From contig JBLRWQ010000066.1 in NCBI GenBank assembly GCA_047921175.1, positions 1 to 16,084 of the forward strand: a stretch of 16,084 nucleotides of DNA, given 5' to 3'. Positions 1-6,253 of the stretch are shown one piece after another; positions within the stretch are counted from its first letter, which is position 1, and each line of letters starts with the position of its first letter. The notes beneath the pieces are model-generated. The model was not told the origin of the DNA and did no database searches. It saw only the letters and a list, made by a program, of their open reading frames with translations. The position numbers and the translations under genes were made by a program. The DNA is from T1Sed10-7 sp047921175 (GTDB taxonomy: Bacteria > Actinomycetota > Nitriliruptoria > Nitriliruptorales > Nitriliruptoraceae).

Positions 1-600
1 GGCCTCGCCGTCCGGGTCGCCGGCCGCGCCCGCGGCCGGTCGCGCGCGGGCCAGTGCCGCCGTGCGCGCCGCGGTCCCTGCGACCACCCCCAGCTCCCGG
101 ACCGGCGCGTCCACCCGGACGGCCGGGGGCGGGGCCGCGTCGTCGAGCTCCTCGGGGACGGCTGCCGGCAGGCTGCAGACCGTCGTCCAGCCATGGCGGC
201 GAGCGACGGTGTCGGCGAGCTCATGCGTCCCCGCACCGAGCACGCAGACCAGCTGGGCCCCCCGGGCCGCTCCGCGCTCGAGCAGGTCGCCGACGAACGG
301 CTCGGTATCCGGACGCTGGACCCGCAGGGCACCCACCTGCTCCGGCAGCTCGTCCGCGAGCGCTGCCAGGCGTCCGGCCACCCCGTCGAGGACCTGTGGG
401 TCCAGCGCGGTGGCCGCCGGCAGGACCACCACGACGTCGCGGCCGGAGGGCGGCCCGGCCGTGTCCTCCACCGGCGGCGGCGCCGGTGGCTCGAGCTCGT
501 CGTCGCCCTGGTCACCGGTGCACCCGACCAGCAGCAGGGCCAGCGTCAGCACGCCCAGCACCGCACCACGGAGCCGTCGAGGTGGTCTCTCGCGGTCCAC
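1..600 (-). CDS. Lipoprotein, possibly BMP/PnrA-like substrate-binding protein (partial, C-terminus off window)
   Basis: An open minus-strand frame of 200 codons runs from a GTG at 598-600 to the window edge with no stop. An AGGAG ribosome binding site (608-612) lies 7 nt upstream. The protein begins with a basic stretch (DRERPPRRLRG), a hydrophobic run and a lipobox LVGC with Cys27, followed by an acidic, Pro-rich linker. It is therefore a lipid-anchored exported protein. From about residue 58 there are alternating hydrophobic strands and helices: VVVVLP, then FVGDLLERGAARG, then LVCVLGAG, then a later VRELGVVAGTAARTA segment. This order resembles the type 1 periplasmic-binding fold of the basic membrane protein (BMP/PnrA) family, which binds nucleosides or related ligands for ABC import. 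The lipoprotein assignment is strong; the BMP assignment is inference from partial sequence. It diverges from upp. Confidence 0.75.
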   Translation of the reverse strand, partial: MDRERPPRRLRGAVLGVLTLALLLVGCTGDQGDDELEPPAPPPVEDTAGPPSGRDVVVVLPAATALDPQVLDGVAGRLAALADELPEQVGALRVQRPDTEPFVGDLLERGAARGAQLVCVLGAGTHELADTVARRHGWTTVCSLPAAVPEELDDAAPPPAVRVDAPVRELGVVAGTAARTAALARARPAAGAAGDPDGEA

Positions 601-633
601 CGGTGCGCTCCTGCCCTCCCCCGGACGTCGGCC

Positions 634-640
634 TAGGCTA
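634..640. promoter_or_regulatory. Candidate shared -10 element for divergent lipoprotein gene and upp
   Basis: The 74-bp gap between the two divergent starts contains TAGGCTA. Read on plus, TAGGCT (634-639) would start upp about 29 nt upstream of its GTG. Read on minus, TAGCCT (640-635) would start the lipoprotein mRNA about 28 nt upstream of its GTG. Both fit the TAnnnT pattern and both leaders carry a Shine-Dalgarno. No convincing -35 is visible on either strand. Confidence 0.35.
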
Positions 641-674
641 CCGACCGTCCCCGCCGCCGATCCCGAGGCCGTCC

Positions 675-1304
675 GTGTCCCAGGTCACCGTGCTCGATGA
701 CGACCCGATCGCGGGCGTGCAGCTCGCGGCGCTCCGGGACGCATCGACCTCACCGGAGCACTTCCGGCACCATGCCCGACGGCTGGGCTCGATCCTGGCC
801 CTGCGCGCCGTCCGCGACCTGCCTGCGCAGCGTGGGACGATCCAGACCCCGCTGGCCGAGGCCCCGACCGTGGGGCCCGGCCGCCCGATCGTCGCCGTGC
901 CCGTGCTCCGGGCCGGGCTCGGGCTGCTCGGCGGCCTGCATGACGTGCTCCCCACGGCGCTGGTCGGGATGATCGGGCTGGAGCGCGACCCCGTGACCCA
1001 CACCGCCCGCCGCTACTACTTCAAGATCCCCCCGCTCGACGGCGCGTGGGTGCTCGTGCTGGAGCCGATGCTGGCCACGGGCGGCTCGGCCTCCGACGCG
1101 GTTGCCGCCCTCGACGCGGAGGGCGCCGAACAGGTGACCGTGCTGTCCGTGGTGGCCACCGAGGCGGGGGTGGCGCGCATCCTCGGGGACAACCCCCGTG
1201 TGCGCATCGTCACCGCCGCGATCGATCCCGGGCTCGACGACGACGCCTACATCGTGCCGGGGCTGGGCGACTTCGGTGACCGGCTGTTCGGCACGCTGCA
1301 CTGA
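675..1304 (+). CDS. upp: Uracil phosphoribosyltransferase
   Basis: This 209-residue protein matches the usual UPRT length of about 208. It makes UMP from uracil and PRPP in the cytoplasmic pyrimidine salvage pathway. The PRPP-binding loop EPMLATGGS is at residues 130-138, and the uracil-recognition loop YIVPGLGDFGDR is at 192-203, followed by the typical LFGT C-terminus. The PVLRAGLG segment (76-83) is also characteristic. The start is the GTG at 675 with GAGG (665-668) six bases upstream. The frame stays open upstream, but that part is antisense to the lipoprotein gene and is not family-like. The first acidic residue of the PRPP loop is Glu rather than the usual Asp of DPMLATGG, a conservative change. 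It ends 7 bp before the convergent yjbQ end. Confidence 0.97.
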   Translation: MSQVTVLDDDPIAGVQLAALRDASTSPEHFRHHARRLGSILALRAVRDLPAQRGTIQTPLAEAPTVGPGRPIVAVPVLRAGLGLLGGLHDVLPTALVGMIGLERDPVTHTARRYYFKIPPLDGAWVLVLEPMLATGGSASDAVAALDAEGAEQVTVLSVVATEAGVARILGDNPRVRIVTAAIDPGLDDDAYIVPGLGDFGDRLFGTLH

Positions 1305-1306
1305 GT

Positions 1307-1319
1307 CCGGCTCAGCCGG
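1307..1319. terminator. Small hairpin at the upp/yjbQ convergent junction
   Basis: CCGGC-TCA-GCCGG forms a perfect 5-bp stem. Its 3-nt loop is the stop codon of the minus-strand gene, and the stem begins 3 nt after the upp stop. It could end transcription in both directions. There is no T-tract and such short GC palindromes arise by chance at this composition, so the call is weak. Confidence 0.3.
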
Positions 1320-1716
1320 CCAGGAACCGTAGCTCCACGCGGCGCTCCCGGTTGTCGCTGTTCGGGTCGACGACCACGACCGACTGCCACGTGCCGAGCG
1401 CGAGCCGGCCGTCGTCGACCGCCAGCGTGAGCGACGGGCTCACGAACGCCGGGAGCACGTGGTCGGCGCCGTGCCCGGGGCTGCCGTGCCGGTGCCGCCA
1501 GCGGCCGTCTCGGGGCAGCAGGGTGTCGAGATGGGCCGCGAGGTCCACGTCGGAGCCGGCGCCCACCTCGAGCAGGGCCAACCCCGCGGTCGCGTGGGGC
1601 AGGAAGACGTGCAGGAGCCCGTCACCGCCGTGCTCCGCCGCGAAGGCGGCACACCACCCGGTGATGTCGGTGACCCGGTCGGTCCCGGTATCGAGGTGGT
1701 GCACACGGCGCTGCAC
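1312..1716 (-). CDS. yjbQ: YjbQ/UPF0047 family protein (possible thiamine-phosphate synthase activity)
   Basis: This 134-residue protein has the normal length for the YjbQ (UPF0047) family. Visible family signatures are PHATAGLALLE (40-50), with His41 in the active-site pocket, the GHGADH segment (81-86), and LGTWQSVVVVD (107-117) followed by an Arg-rich end. The family forms small trimeric enzymes; E. coli YjbQ has weak thiamine-phosphate synthase activity in vitro, and the true role is unsettled. The GTG at 1716 is chosen because a GAGGAG site (1722-1727) overlaps the stop codon of the upstream flavin reductase gene and sits 5 nt from it. The 9-bp gap to that gene indicates coupled translation in one operon. 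Confidence 0.9.
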   Translation of the reverse strand: MQRRVHHLDTGTDRVTDITGWCAAFAAEHGGDGLLHVFLPHATAGLALLEVGAGSDVDLAAHLDTLLPRDGRWRHRHGSPGHGADHVLPAFVSPSLTLAVDDGRLALGTWQSVVVVDPNSDNRERRVELRFLAG

Positions 1717-1725
1717 GGCGGCTCC

Positions 1726-2250
1726 TCAGCGGGCCGGCGGGGCGGGGGCGAAGCTCCCGTAGGCGCCCCGGAGGTAGGCCAGCGGCGCCCCCGGCGTGCT
1801 GTCCAGCGCGACCACGGCACCGAGCACGACCAGGTGGTCCCCCGCCGGCACGATGCGGTCCACCTCGCAGGCGATGTGGGCGACCGCCCCGGCCAGCAGC
1901 GGGACGCCGACCGTGGCCTGCTGGACCTCCACCCCGTCGAACTCGCGTGCGCCGAGCCCGCGGGAGGGATCGGCGAAGCGTGTCGACAGCTCTGCCTGGT
2001 CCGCCCCCAGCACGCTGAGCGCGAACCGACCCGCCCGCTCCACGACGCTGGCCATGTGGGCGGTGCGGTCCACACAGACCAGCACCATCGGCGGCTCGAG
2101 CGAGACGGAGGAGACCGCGTTCGCGGTCATGCCGTGGGGGACCCCGTCCACCTCGCTGGTCATGACGGTCACGCCGGTCACGAAGCCGCCGAGCGCCGCG
2201 CGGAAGGCGGCGGGCGTCACGGCGGGAGGGGGGCTGGCAGCGGGGTGCAT
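1726..2250 (-). CDS. Flavin reductase-like, FMN-binding split-barrel protein
   Basis: This 174-residue protein matches the flavin reductase (HpaC/NtaB-type) domain. It has GGFVTGVTVMTS near residues 21-32, the FMN-contacting DGVPHGMTANAVSSVSLEPP (35-54, with GMTAN), VLVCVDR at 56-62 and a C-terminal GDHLVVLGAV segment (137-146). Such proteins reduce FMN or FAD with NAD(P)H, commonly to feed a partner monooxygenase. No monooxygenase is visible in the window, so the partner is unknown, and some relatives act as flavoproteins in their own right. The ATG at 2248-2250 has only a weak upstream GAGG about 8 nt away. It lies 59 bp downstream of the PIG-L deacetylase gene and 9 bp upstream of yjbQ on the same strand. 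Confidence 0.88.
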   Translation of the reverse strand: MHPAASPPPAVTPAAFRAALGGFVTGVTVMTSEVDGVPHGMTANAVSSVSLEPPMVLVCVDRTAHMASVVERAGRFALSVLGADQAELSTRFADPSRGLGAREFDGVEVQQATVGVPLLAGAVAHIACEVDRIVPAGDHLVVLGAVVALDSTPGAPLAYLRGAYGSFAPAPPAR

Positions 2251-2309
2251 CGCGGGGACCTCGAGGTGCCGGGGGCCGGCACGGTACTGGGCGGGCCGGC
2301 GTGGCAGGG

Positions 2310-3170
2310 TCAGCGTGGCAGCCCGAGGAACAGGTCGTCCTCGACCCCGTCGGCGACGCCGGGTTCACCGGCCTCGAGCACGAACGCCTCGCTGGCGAAG
2401 GCCCGCTCCGCGAGCTCGTCCGGGGTGTTGAGGAAGAACGATCCGGGGCCGATCTGGCTGCGGTGGGCCGCCATGGCGGCGCGCTTGTGCGGCAGGAAGG
2501 CACGCACGTCGACGAGGGTGGTCACCTCCTCGTCGGGCGTGCCCAGGGGGACCGCACCGACGTGCGCGATCGGCTCGGTCCCGAACGGGGAGGGCAGACC
2601 GGCTGCGAGCAGCTGCGTGTGGACCTGGAGCAGCTGGCCCTTCGGGAGCGTGTGCACGTAGCGCTTGCTGACCTGCCAGGGGGCACCCGCCACGTCGGCG
2701 TCCGGGTCGGCGGCGAGCGCCACGGCACGCACCGTGACCTGGTACGCCTTGACGTGGTCGGGGTGGCCGTAGGACCCGGAGCGATCGTCGGAGACGACCA
2801 CGTCGGGTCGCTCCGACCGGAGGATGGCCGCGAGCCGGGTCGCGGCCTCCTCGGTCGCCGCGGCGTGGAAGCTGTCGGGGTGGGCGTTGCCGGGGCTGCC
2901 GGCCATGCCGCTGTCGCGGTAGCCGAGCCAGTGGTGGCCGGCGACACCGAGCTCGACCAACGCGGCGGCCAGTTCGGCGCGACGGTGGTCGACGAGCGAG
3001 CGCTCCCCCAGCTCGATGCCGGCCAGGTTCTCGCCCTCCTCGCCGCCGGTGCAGGTCACGACCACGGTCCGGATCCCGTCGGCCGCGGCCCGGGCGAGGA
3101 CCCCGCCGCACGCGATCGACTCGTCGTCGGGGTGCGGGTGGACGCACAGCAGGGTGGGGGGGACGGCCAT
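2310..3170 (-). CDS. PIG-L/LmbE family zinc deacetylase, MshB/Mca-like
   Basis: This 286-residue cytoplasmic hydrolase belongs to the GlcNAc-inositol de-N-acetylase/mycothiol amidase family. The metal-site motif HPHPDDE occupies residues 11-17; His13, Asp15 and Asp16 fall at the same numbers as in mycobacterial MshB. The second metal motif HPDH is at 136-139 after SGSYG. VVTCTGGEEGE (37-47) and YRDSGMAG (84-91) are also shared with MshB; KRAAMAAHRSQIGP (229-242) resembles both MshB and Mca. It probably acts in mycothiol biosynthesis or in cleavage of mycothiol conjugates, but I cannot separate the two by eye. The ATG at 3168-3170 is preferred over the 36-residue upstream extension because GAGGAG lies about 9 nt upstream and the family starts just before the HPHPDDE strand. 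It is first in a three-gene operon. Confidence 0.9.
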   Translation of the reverse strand: MAVPPTLLCVHPHPDDESIACGGVLARAAADGIRTVVVTCTGGEEGENLAGIELGERSLVDHRRAELAAALVELGVAGHHWLGYRDSGMAGSPGNAHPDSFHAAATEEAATRLAAILRSERPDVVVSDDRSGSYGHPDHVKAYQVTVRAVALAADPDADVAGAPWQVSKRYVHTLPKGQLLQVHTQLLAAGLPSPFGTEPIAHVGAVPLGTPDEEVTTLVDVRAFLPHKRAAMAAHRSQIGPGSFFLNTPDELAERAFASEAFVLEAGEPGVADGVEDDLFLGLPR

Positions 3171-3230
3171 CGCAGGAGCTCCTCGAGGGGGTCGTGACGT
3201 CGGGTGGGACGGCGGGCGGCAGGGTCGCAC

Positions 3231-3236
3231 TAGCCT
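3231..3236 (+). promoter_or_regulatory. Candidate -10 box for rnd
   Basis: TAGCCT lies in the 98-bp divergent gap between the deacetylase gene and rnd, giving a predicted start near 3243 and a leader of about 25 nt. It is one of the few AT-containing hexamers in the gap. No good -35 is seen. Confidence 0.3.
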
Positions 3237-3268
3237 CGCGCCGACCCCGAGCGAACCGGACCCGACGC

Positions 3269-4423
3269 GTGGCTGCATCCGAGGCGACCGCAGCGACCCC
3301 GCAGGTGTCCTTCGTCGACGATCCCCTGACCGTCCGGGTCGCGCTCCGCCGGGTCGATGCCGAGGTGGTCGGCGTGGACGTGGAGCGGGCCGACGCGGAC
3401 CGGTACTTCCGGCGGGCGGCGCTCGTCCAGGTCGGGGTCGAGGAGGCGTGCGTCCTGCTCGACACGGTCGCGCTGGACACCCTCCCGGACCTCGATGCGC
3501 TGCTCGACGACCGGCACCTCACCGTGCTCCACGCGCTGGAGAACGACCTGGAGCCGCTGGCCGCCCTCGGGGTGACCCCGACCCGGGTCGCCGACACCGC
3601 GATCGCCGCGGCGCTGCTGGGCCTGCCGACGGGGCTGTCCAAGCTGCTCGGTGAACTGCTGGACGTGCAGCTCACCGAGGACAAGGAGGCCTACCAGCGG
3701 GCCGACTGGGAGCAGCGACCGCTGCCGGACGGCATGGCGGCCTACGCCGCGGGGGACGTGGTCCACCTGCCCGCGTTGTGGGCGACGCTGGCCGAGCGGC
3801 TGCGTGCGGCGGGGCGCATGTCGTGGTACGAGGAGGAGCTGGCCGCAACCGTGGCGGCCACGCAGGAGGAGGGCCGCGACTGGACCCGGGTCAAGGGCTC
3901 CGGACGGCTGGATCCGACCCAGCGGGCGGTGCTACGGGCGCTGTGGGAGGCGCGTGAGCACGCGGCCCGCAGCCACGACATCGCCCCGAACCGGCTCGTG
4001 CACGACGACGTGCTCCGCGACCTCGCCCTGGATCCACCCCGGACCGAGGCACAGCTGGTGCGCCGCAGCCCGCGCCGCCGGGCGCTACTGCGCGAGCATG
4101 CCGGGCCGTTGTTCGCCGCCGTGGAGGCTGCGCTGGTCGGCCCGCCCGAACCGAAGGCCCGCAGCGCCCGCTTCACCCCGCAGGAGCGCGACGTCTACGA
4201 CGCGCTGCGGCGGCGCCGTGCGGCCCTGGCCGAGGCGATCGGCCTGGAGCCCGGCGTCCTGTGCCCGTCCAAGGTGCTGTGGTCGGCCGTGGCGGGCCGG
4301 CCCGGGGACGGCCGGGAGCTCTGCGCCCTGGCCGGGCTGCGCTCCTGGCAGGCCGAGCTCCTGGCCGAGCCGCTGTGGGAGGCGTACGTGATCGCCGGGG
4401 GCGAGGACCACACCGACGGGTGA
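3269..4423 (+). CDS. rnd: Ribonuclease D (DEDDy 3'-5' exoribonuclease with HRDC domain)
   Basis: This 384-residue RNase D trims the 3' ends of tRNA precursors and other structured RNAs. With the GTG at 3269 as residue 1, the full DEDDy catalytic set is visible: Asp37 and Glu39 (GVDVER), Asp93 (HALENDLEPL), Tyr159 and Asp163 (YAAGDVVHLPAL). The conserved QRADW..RPL element sits at 143-152. An HRDC-like helical domain begins near residue 205 and includes LRALWEAREHAARSHDIAPNR, and a further C-terminal helical region follows. The start is uncertain. The GTG at 3269 has no strong Shine-Dalgarno; GTG 3305 would shorten the protein by 12 residues and GTG 3194 would add a low-complexity leader. It diverges from the deacetylase operon and its end lies 9 bp from the convergent ispH end. 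Confidence 0.93.
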   Translation: MAASEATAATPQVSFVDDPLTVRVALRRVDAEVVGVDVERADADRYFRRAALVQVGVEEACVLLDTVALDTLPDLDALLDDRHLTVLHALENDLEPLAALGVTPTRVADTAIAAALLGLPTGLSKLLGELLDVQLTEDKEAYQRADWEQRPLPDGMAAYAAGDVVHLPALWATLAERLRAAGRMSWYEEELAATVAATQEEGRDWTRVKGSGRLDPTQRAVLRALWEAREHAARSHDIAPNRLVHDDVLRDLALDPPRTEAQLVRRSPRRRALLREHAGPLFAAVEAALVGPPEPKARSARFTPQERDVYDALRRRRAALAEAIGLEPGVLCPSKVLWSAVAGRPGDGRELCALAGLRSWQAELLAEPLWEAYVIAGGEDHTDG

Positions 4424-4432
4424 CCGCCCGCG

Positions 4433-5392
4433 TCAGCCGGCGGGGCGCTGCGCGGCCAGCTTGCGGGCCAGGTTGGCGGGCATGGAGAACTCGACGTCCT
4501 CGTCGACCACCATCACGGTGTCGACCGTGTCGAGCCCCCGCGCCTTGAACCAGTCGATGACCTCCTCGACCAGGACCTCGGGTGCGGAGGCACCGGAGGT
4601 CAGCCCGACGGTGCCGACACCGTCGAGCCAGGCCTCGTCGATCTCCGACGCGTCGTCGATCAGGTAGGCGGGGACGTCGCGGTCCTCGCTCACCTCCACC
4701 AGCCGCTTGGAGTTGGAGGAGGTCTGTGACCCGACCACGAGCACCAGGTCGCAGCGGGTGGCGAGCTGCTTGACCGCGTCCTGGCGGTTCTGTGTCGCGT
4801 AGCAGATGTCGTCGCTCTTGGGCTGCTTCAGCCCGGGGAAGCGCTGGTTGAGCCGGGCCACCACGTCCGCGGTCTCGTCCATCGACAGGGTCGTCTGGGT
4901 GATGTAGGTCACCTGGCGGCCGTCGTCGACGGTGAGCGCATCCACGTCCTCGGGCGTCTCCACCAGCCGGATCCGCTCGGGCGCCTGCCCGGTGGTCCCG
5001 ATCACCTCCTGGTGCCCGGCGTGCCCGATCATGACGATGTCCAGGTCGTCACGGGCGTAGCGGCGGGCCTCCTGGTGGACCTTGGTGACCAGGGGGCAGG
5101 TCGCGTCGATCAGGGTGTGCCCGAGCCGGCGCGAGTTCTCGAACGCCTCCGGCGGCGAGCCGTGGGCGGAGAACACGATCACGGCTCCCTCGGGCACCTC
5201 GGCCTCGTCCTCGACGAAGACCGCCCCCTTGCGGCGCAGGGTCTCGACCACGTGGGTGTTGTGGACGATCTCGTGGCGGACGTAGACGGGAGCGCCGTAG
5301 GCTTCCAGGGCCTTCTCGACGATCAGGACGGCGCGGTCCACCCCGGCACAGAAGCCCCGGGGTGCGGCGAGCAGGAGCGTGTGGACGGTCAT
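4433..5392 (-). CDS. ispH: 4-hydroxy-3-methylbut-2-enyl diphosphate reductase
   Basis: This 319-residue enzyme catalyses the last step of the MEP isoprenoid pathway, reducing HMBPP to IPP and DMAPP with a [4Fe-4S] cluster. The three cluster cysteines are Cys15 (PRGFCAGV), Cys99 (DATCPLV) and Cys197 (ICYATQNRQ). The substrate-binding histidines are His44 (HEIVHN), His77 (SAHG) and His127 (HAGHQE), with the proton-relay Glu129; TQTTLS and SSNSKRL are also intact. The length is normal. The ATG at 5390-5392 starts the recognisable LLLAAPRGFCAGV strand. There is no Shine-Dalgarno. Instead TACGCT (5404-5399) lies exactly 6 nt before the ATG, which suggests a leaderless mRNA. The much longer open frame upstream is antisense to the trk genes and is an artefact. 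Confidence 0.97.
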   Translation of the reverse strand: MTVHTLLLAAPRGFCAGVDRAVLIVEKALEAYGAPVYVRHEIVHNTHVVETLRRKGAVFVEDEAEVPEGAVIVFSAHGSPPEAFENSRRLGHTLIDATCPLVTKVHQEARRYARDDLDIVMIGHAGHQEVIGTTGQAPERIRLVETPEDVDALTVDDGRQVTYITQTTLSMDETADVVARLNQRFPGLKQPKSDDICYATQNRQDAVKQLATRCDLVLVVGSQTSSNSKRLVEVSEDRDVPAYLIDDASEIDEAWLDGVGTVGLTSGASAPEVLVEEVIDWFKARGLDTVDTVMVVDEDVEFSMPANLARKLAAQRPAG

Positions 5393-5398
5393 AGCCCG

Positions 5399-5404
5399 AG
5401 CGTA
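5399..5404 (-). promoter_or_regulatory. -10 box for leaderless ispH transcript
   Basis: On the minus strand the order is TACGCT, CGGGCT, ATG. With a six-base discriminator the transcription start falls on the A of the start codon. Together with the lack of a ribosome binding site this fits leaderless initiation, which is common in actinobacteria. The -35 region is not recognisable. Confidence 0.5.
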
Positions 5405-5436
5405 CCGAGGTCCTGCAACACCACCGCCCGGTGGGG

Positions 5437-5442
5437 CATACT
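5437..5442 (+). promoter_or_regulatory. Candidate -10 box for the trk operon
   Basis: CATACT, the most AT-rich hexamer in the 177-bp ispH/trkA gap, has a weak -35-like CTGCAA (5413-5418) 18 nt upstream. The predicted start near 5449 coincides with the first base of an 11-bp hairpin, leaving a leader of about 120 nt before trkA. Confidence 0.35.
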
Positions 5443-5448
5443 GACGGC

Positions 5449-5477
5449 CGGGCCCGGTCAGGACACGACCGGGCCCG
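5449..5477 (+). repeat. Perfect 11-bp inverted repeat in the trk leader
   Basis: CGGGCCCGGTC (5449-5459) and GACCGGGCCCG (5467-5477) are perfect reverse complements separated by a 7-nt loop, AGGACAC. In RNA this is a very stable hairpin at or near the predicted 5' end of the trk operon mRNA. It could stabilise the 5' end, act as an attenuator or be a protein-binding site. There is no T-tract, and it matches no riboswitch class that I recognise. Confidence 0.7.
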
Positions 5478-5569
5478 AGCGCGCCGGGCGTCCCGCCCCG
5501 CCGGTCCCCCGCCCCCGTGCGGCCCGGCCGGAGGCGGTCCACGCGGACCGTCCGGACGCCGAGGACGAC

Positions 5570-6250
5570 GTGTACATCATCATCGGCGGCTGCGGGCAGC
5601 TCGGTGCGGAGATCGCCGAGCAGCTGTCCGCGGACCCGGACACCGACGTGGTCGTCATCGACCAGGACCCGCTGGCCTTCGACCGGCTCGGCACGGGCTT
5701 CAACGGCGAGACCATCGTCGGTGACGTCACGGACCGCGACGTGCTGGAGCAGGCCGGGGTCGAGCGGGCGGACGGCCTGATGGCCGTGACCCGTTCCGAC
5801 AACGCCAACCTGATGGCGGTGGAGATCGCCACCCACCTCTACGACGTGGAGCGGACCATCGCGCGGCTGTTCAACCCCGAGCGCGAGGAGGTCTACCGCA
5901 AGCTCGGGGTCCGCTACGTCTCCTCCACCGGGGTGATCGCGAAGCTGTTCCTCAACGAGTTCCAGGAGGAGAGCTACCCGCTGCACGTGCACTTCGTCGA
6001 CAGCGACGTCGTCATGGTGGACCTGGAGATCGACACCAGCGGCCACGCGCTGACCGTGGAGGAGTTCGAGCTCGACGGCATGCTCCGCATCGCGGCGGTC
6101 CGGCGTGGGCCGCGCACCTTCATCCCGGATACGAGCGACCGGCTCGAGCTCGACGACGTCGTGACGGTCGCGATGAAGCCGAGCGCGGCCAGGCGCATCG
6201 CCGAGCTGGTCCGCGACCCGTTCGACCCCGACCGCATCCGGGAGGCCTGA
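5570..6250 (+). CDS. trkA: Potassium channel regulatory subunit TrkA (CeoB-like)
   Basis: This 226-residue cytoplasmic RCK protein gates a TrkH potassium channel in response to nucleotides. An N-terminal Rossmann domain (about 1-120) opens with IIIGGCGQLG, with glycines at 7, 9 and 12 forming the dinucleotide-binding loop, and has an acidic strand end in VVVIDQDP. VGDVTDRDVLEQAGV and DGLMAVTRSDNANL are typical RCK segments. A TrkA_C domain occupies roughly residues 145-225, including FELDGMLRIAAVRRG. Length and position match mycobacterial CeoB (about 227 aa), which is followed by CeoC as here. The GTG at 5570 is chosen because GAGG (5561-5564) lies 5 nt upstream and the family begins directly with this strand. 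trkA2 starts 3 nt after its stop. Confidence 0.94.
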   Translation: MYIIIGGCGQLGAEIAEQLSADPDTDVVVIDQDPLAFDRLGTGFNGETIVGDVTDRDVLEQAGVERADGLMAVTRSDNANLMAVEIATHLYDVERTIARLFNPEREEVYRKLGVRYVSSTGVIAKLFLNEFQEESYPLHVHFVDSDVVMVDLEIDTSGHALTVEEFELDGMLRIAAVRRGPRTFIPDTSDRLELDDVVTVAMKPSAARRIAELVRDPFDPDRIREA

Positions 6251-6253
6251 GCC

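Noticed and set aside
54..674. Long plus-strand open frames running into upp and two other overlapping plus frames (62-700, 193-636)
   Set aside because: Low-complexity Arg/Pro/Ser/Gly translations lying antisense to a lipoprotein gene that has a ribosome site, lipobox and fold-like pattern; Upp homology begins at the GTG at 675.
3194..3268. Earlier GTG start for rnd
   Set aside because: Adds a low-complexity Arg/Ala/Thr leader over the divergent promoter gap and places the start upstream of the candidate -10; family similarity begins well after 3269.
3171..3278. 36-residue N-terminal extension of the PIG-L deacetylase
   Set aside because: The ATG at 3170 has GAGGAG upstream and matches the family start; the extension is Pro/Ser/Arg-rich.
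4424..4445. Terminator hairpin between rnd and ispH
   Set aside because: Only competing 5-bp GC stems (CCGCC/GGCGG or CCCGC/GCGGG) with long loops; not better than chance at this composition.
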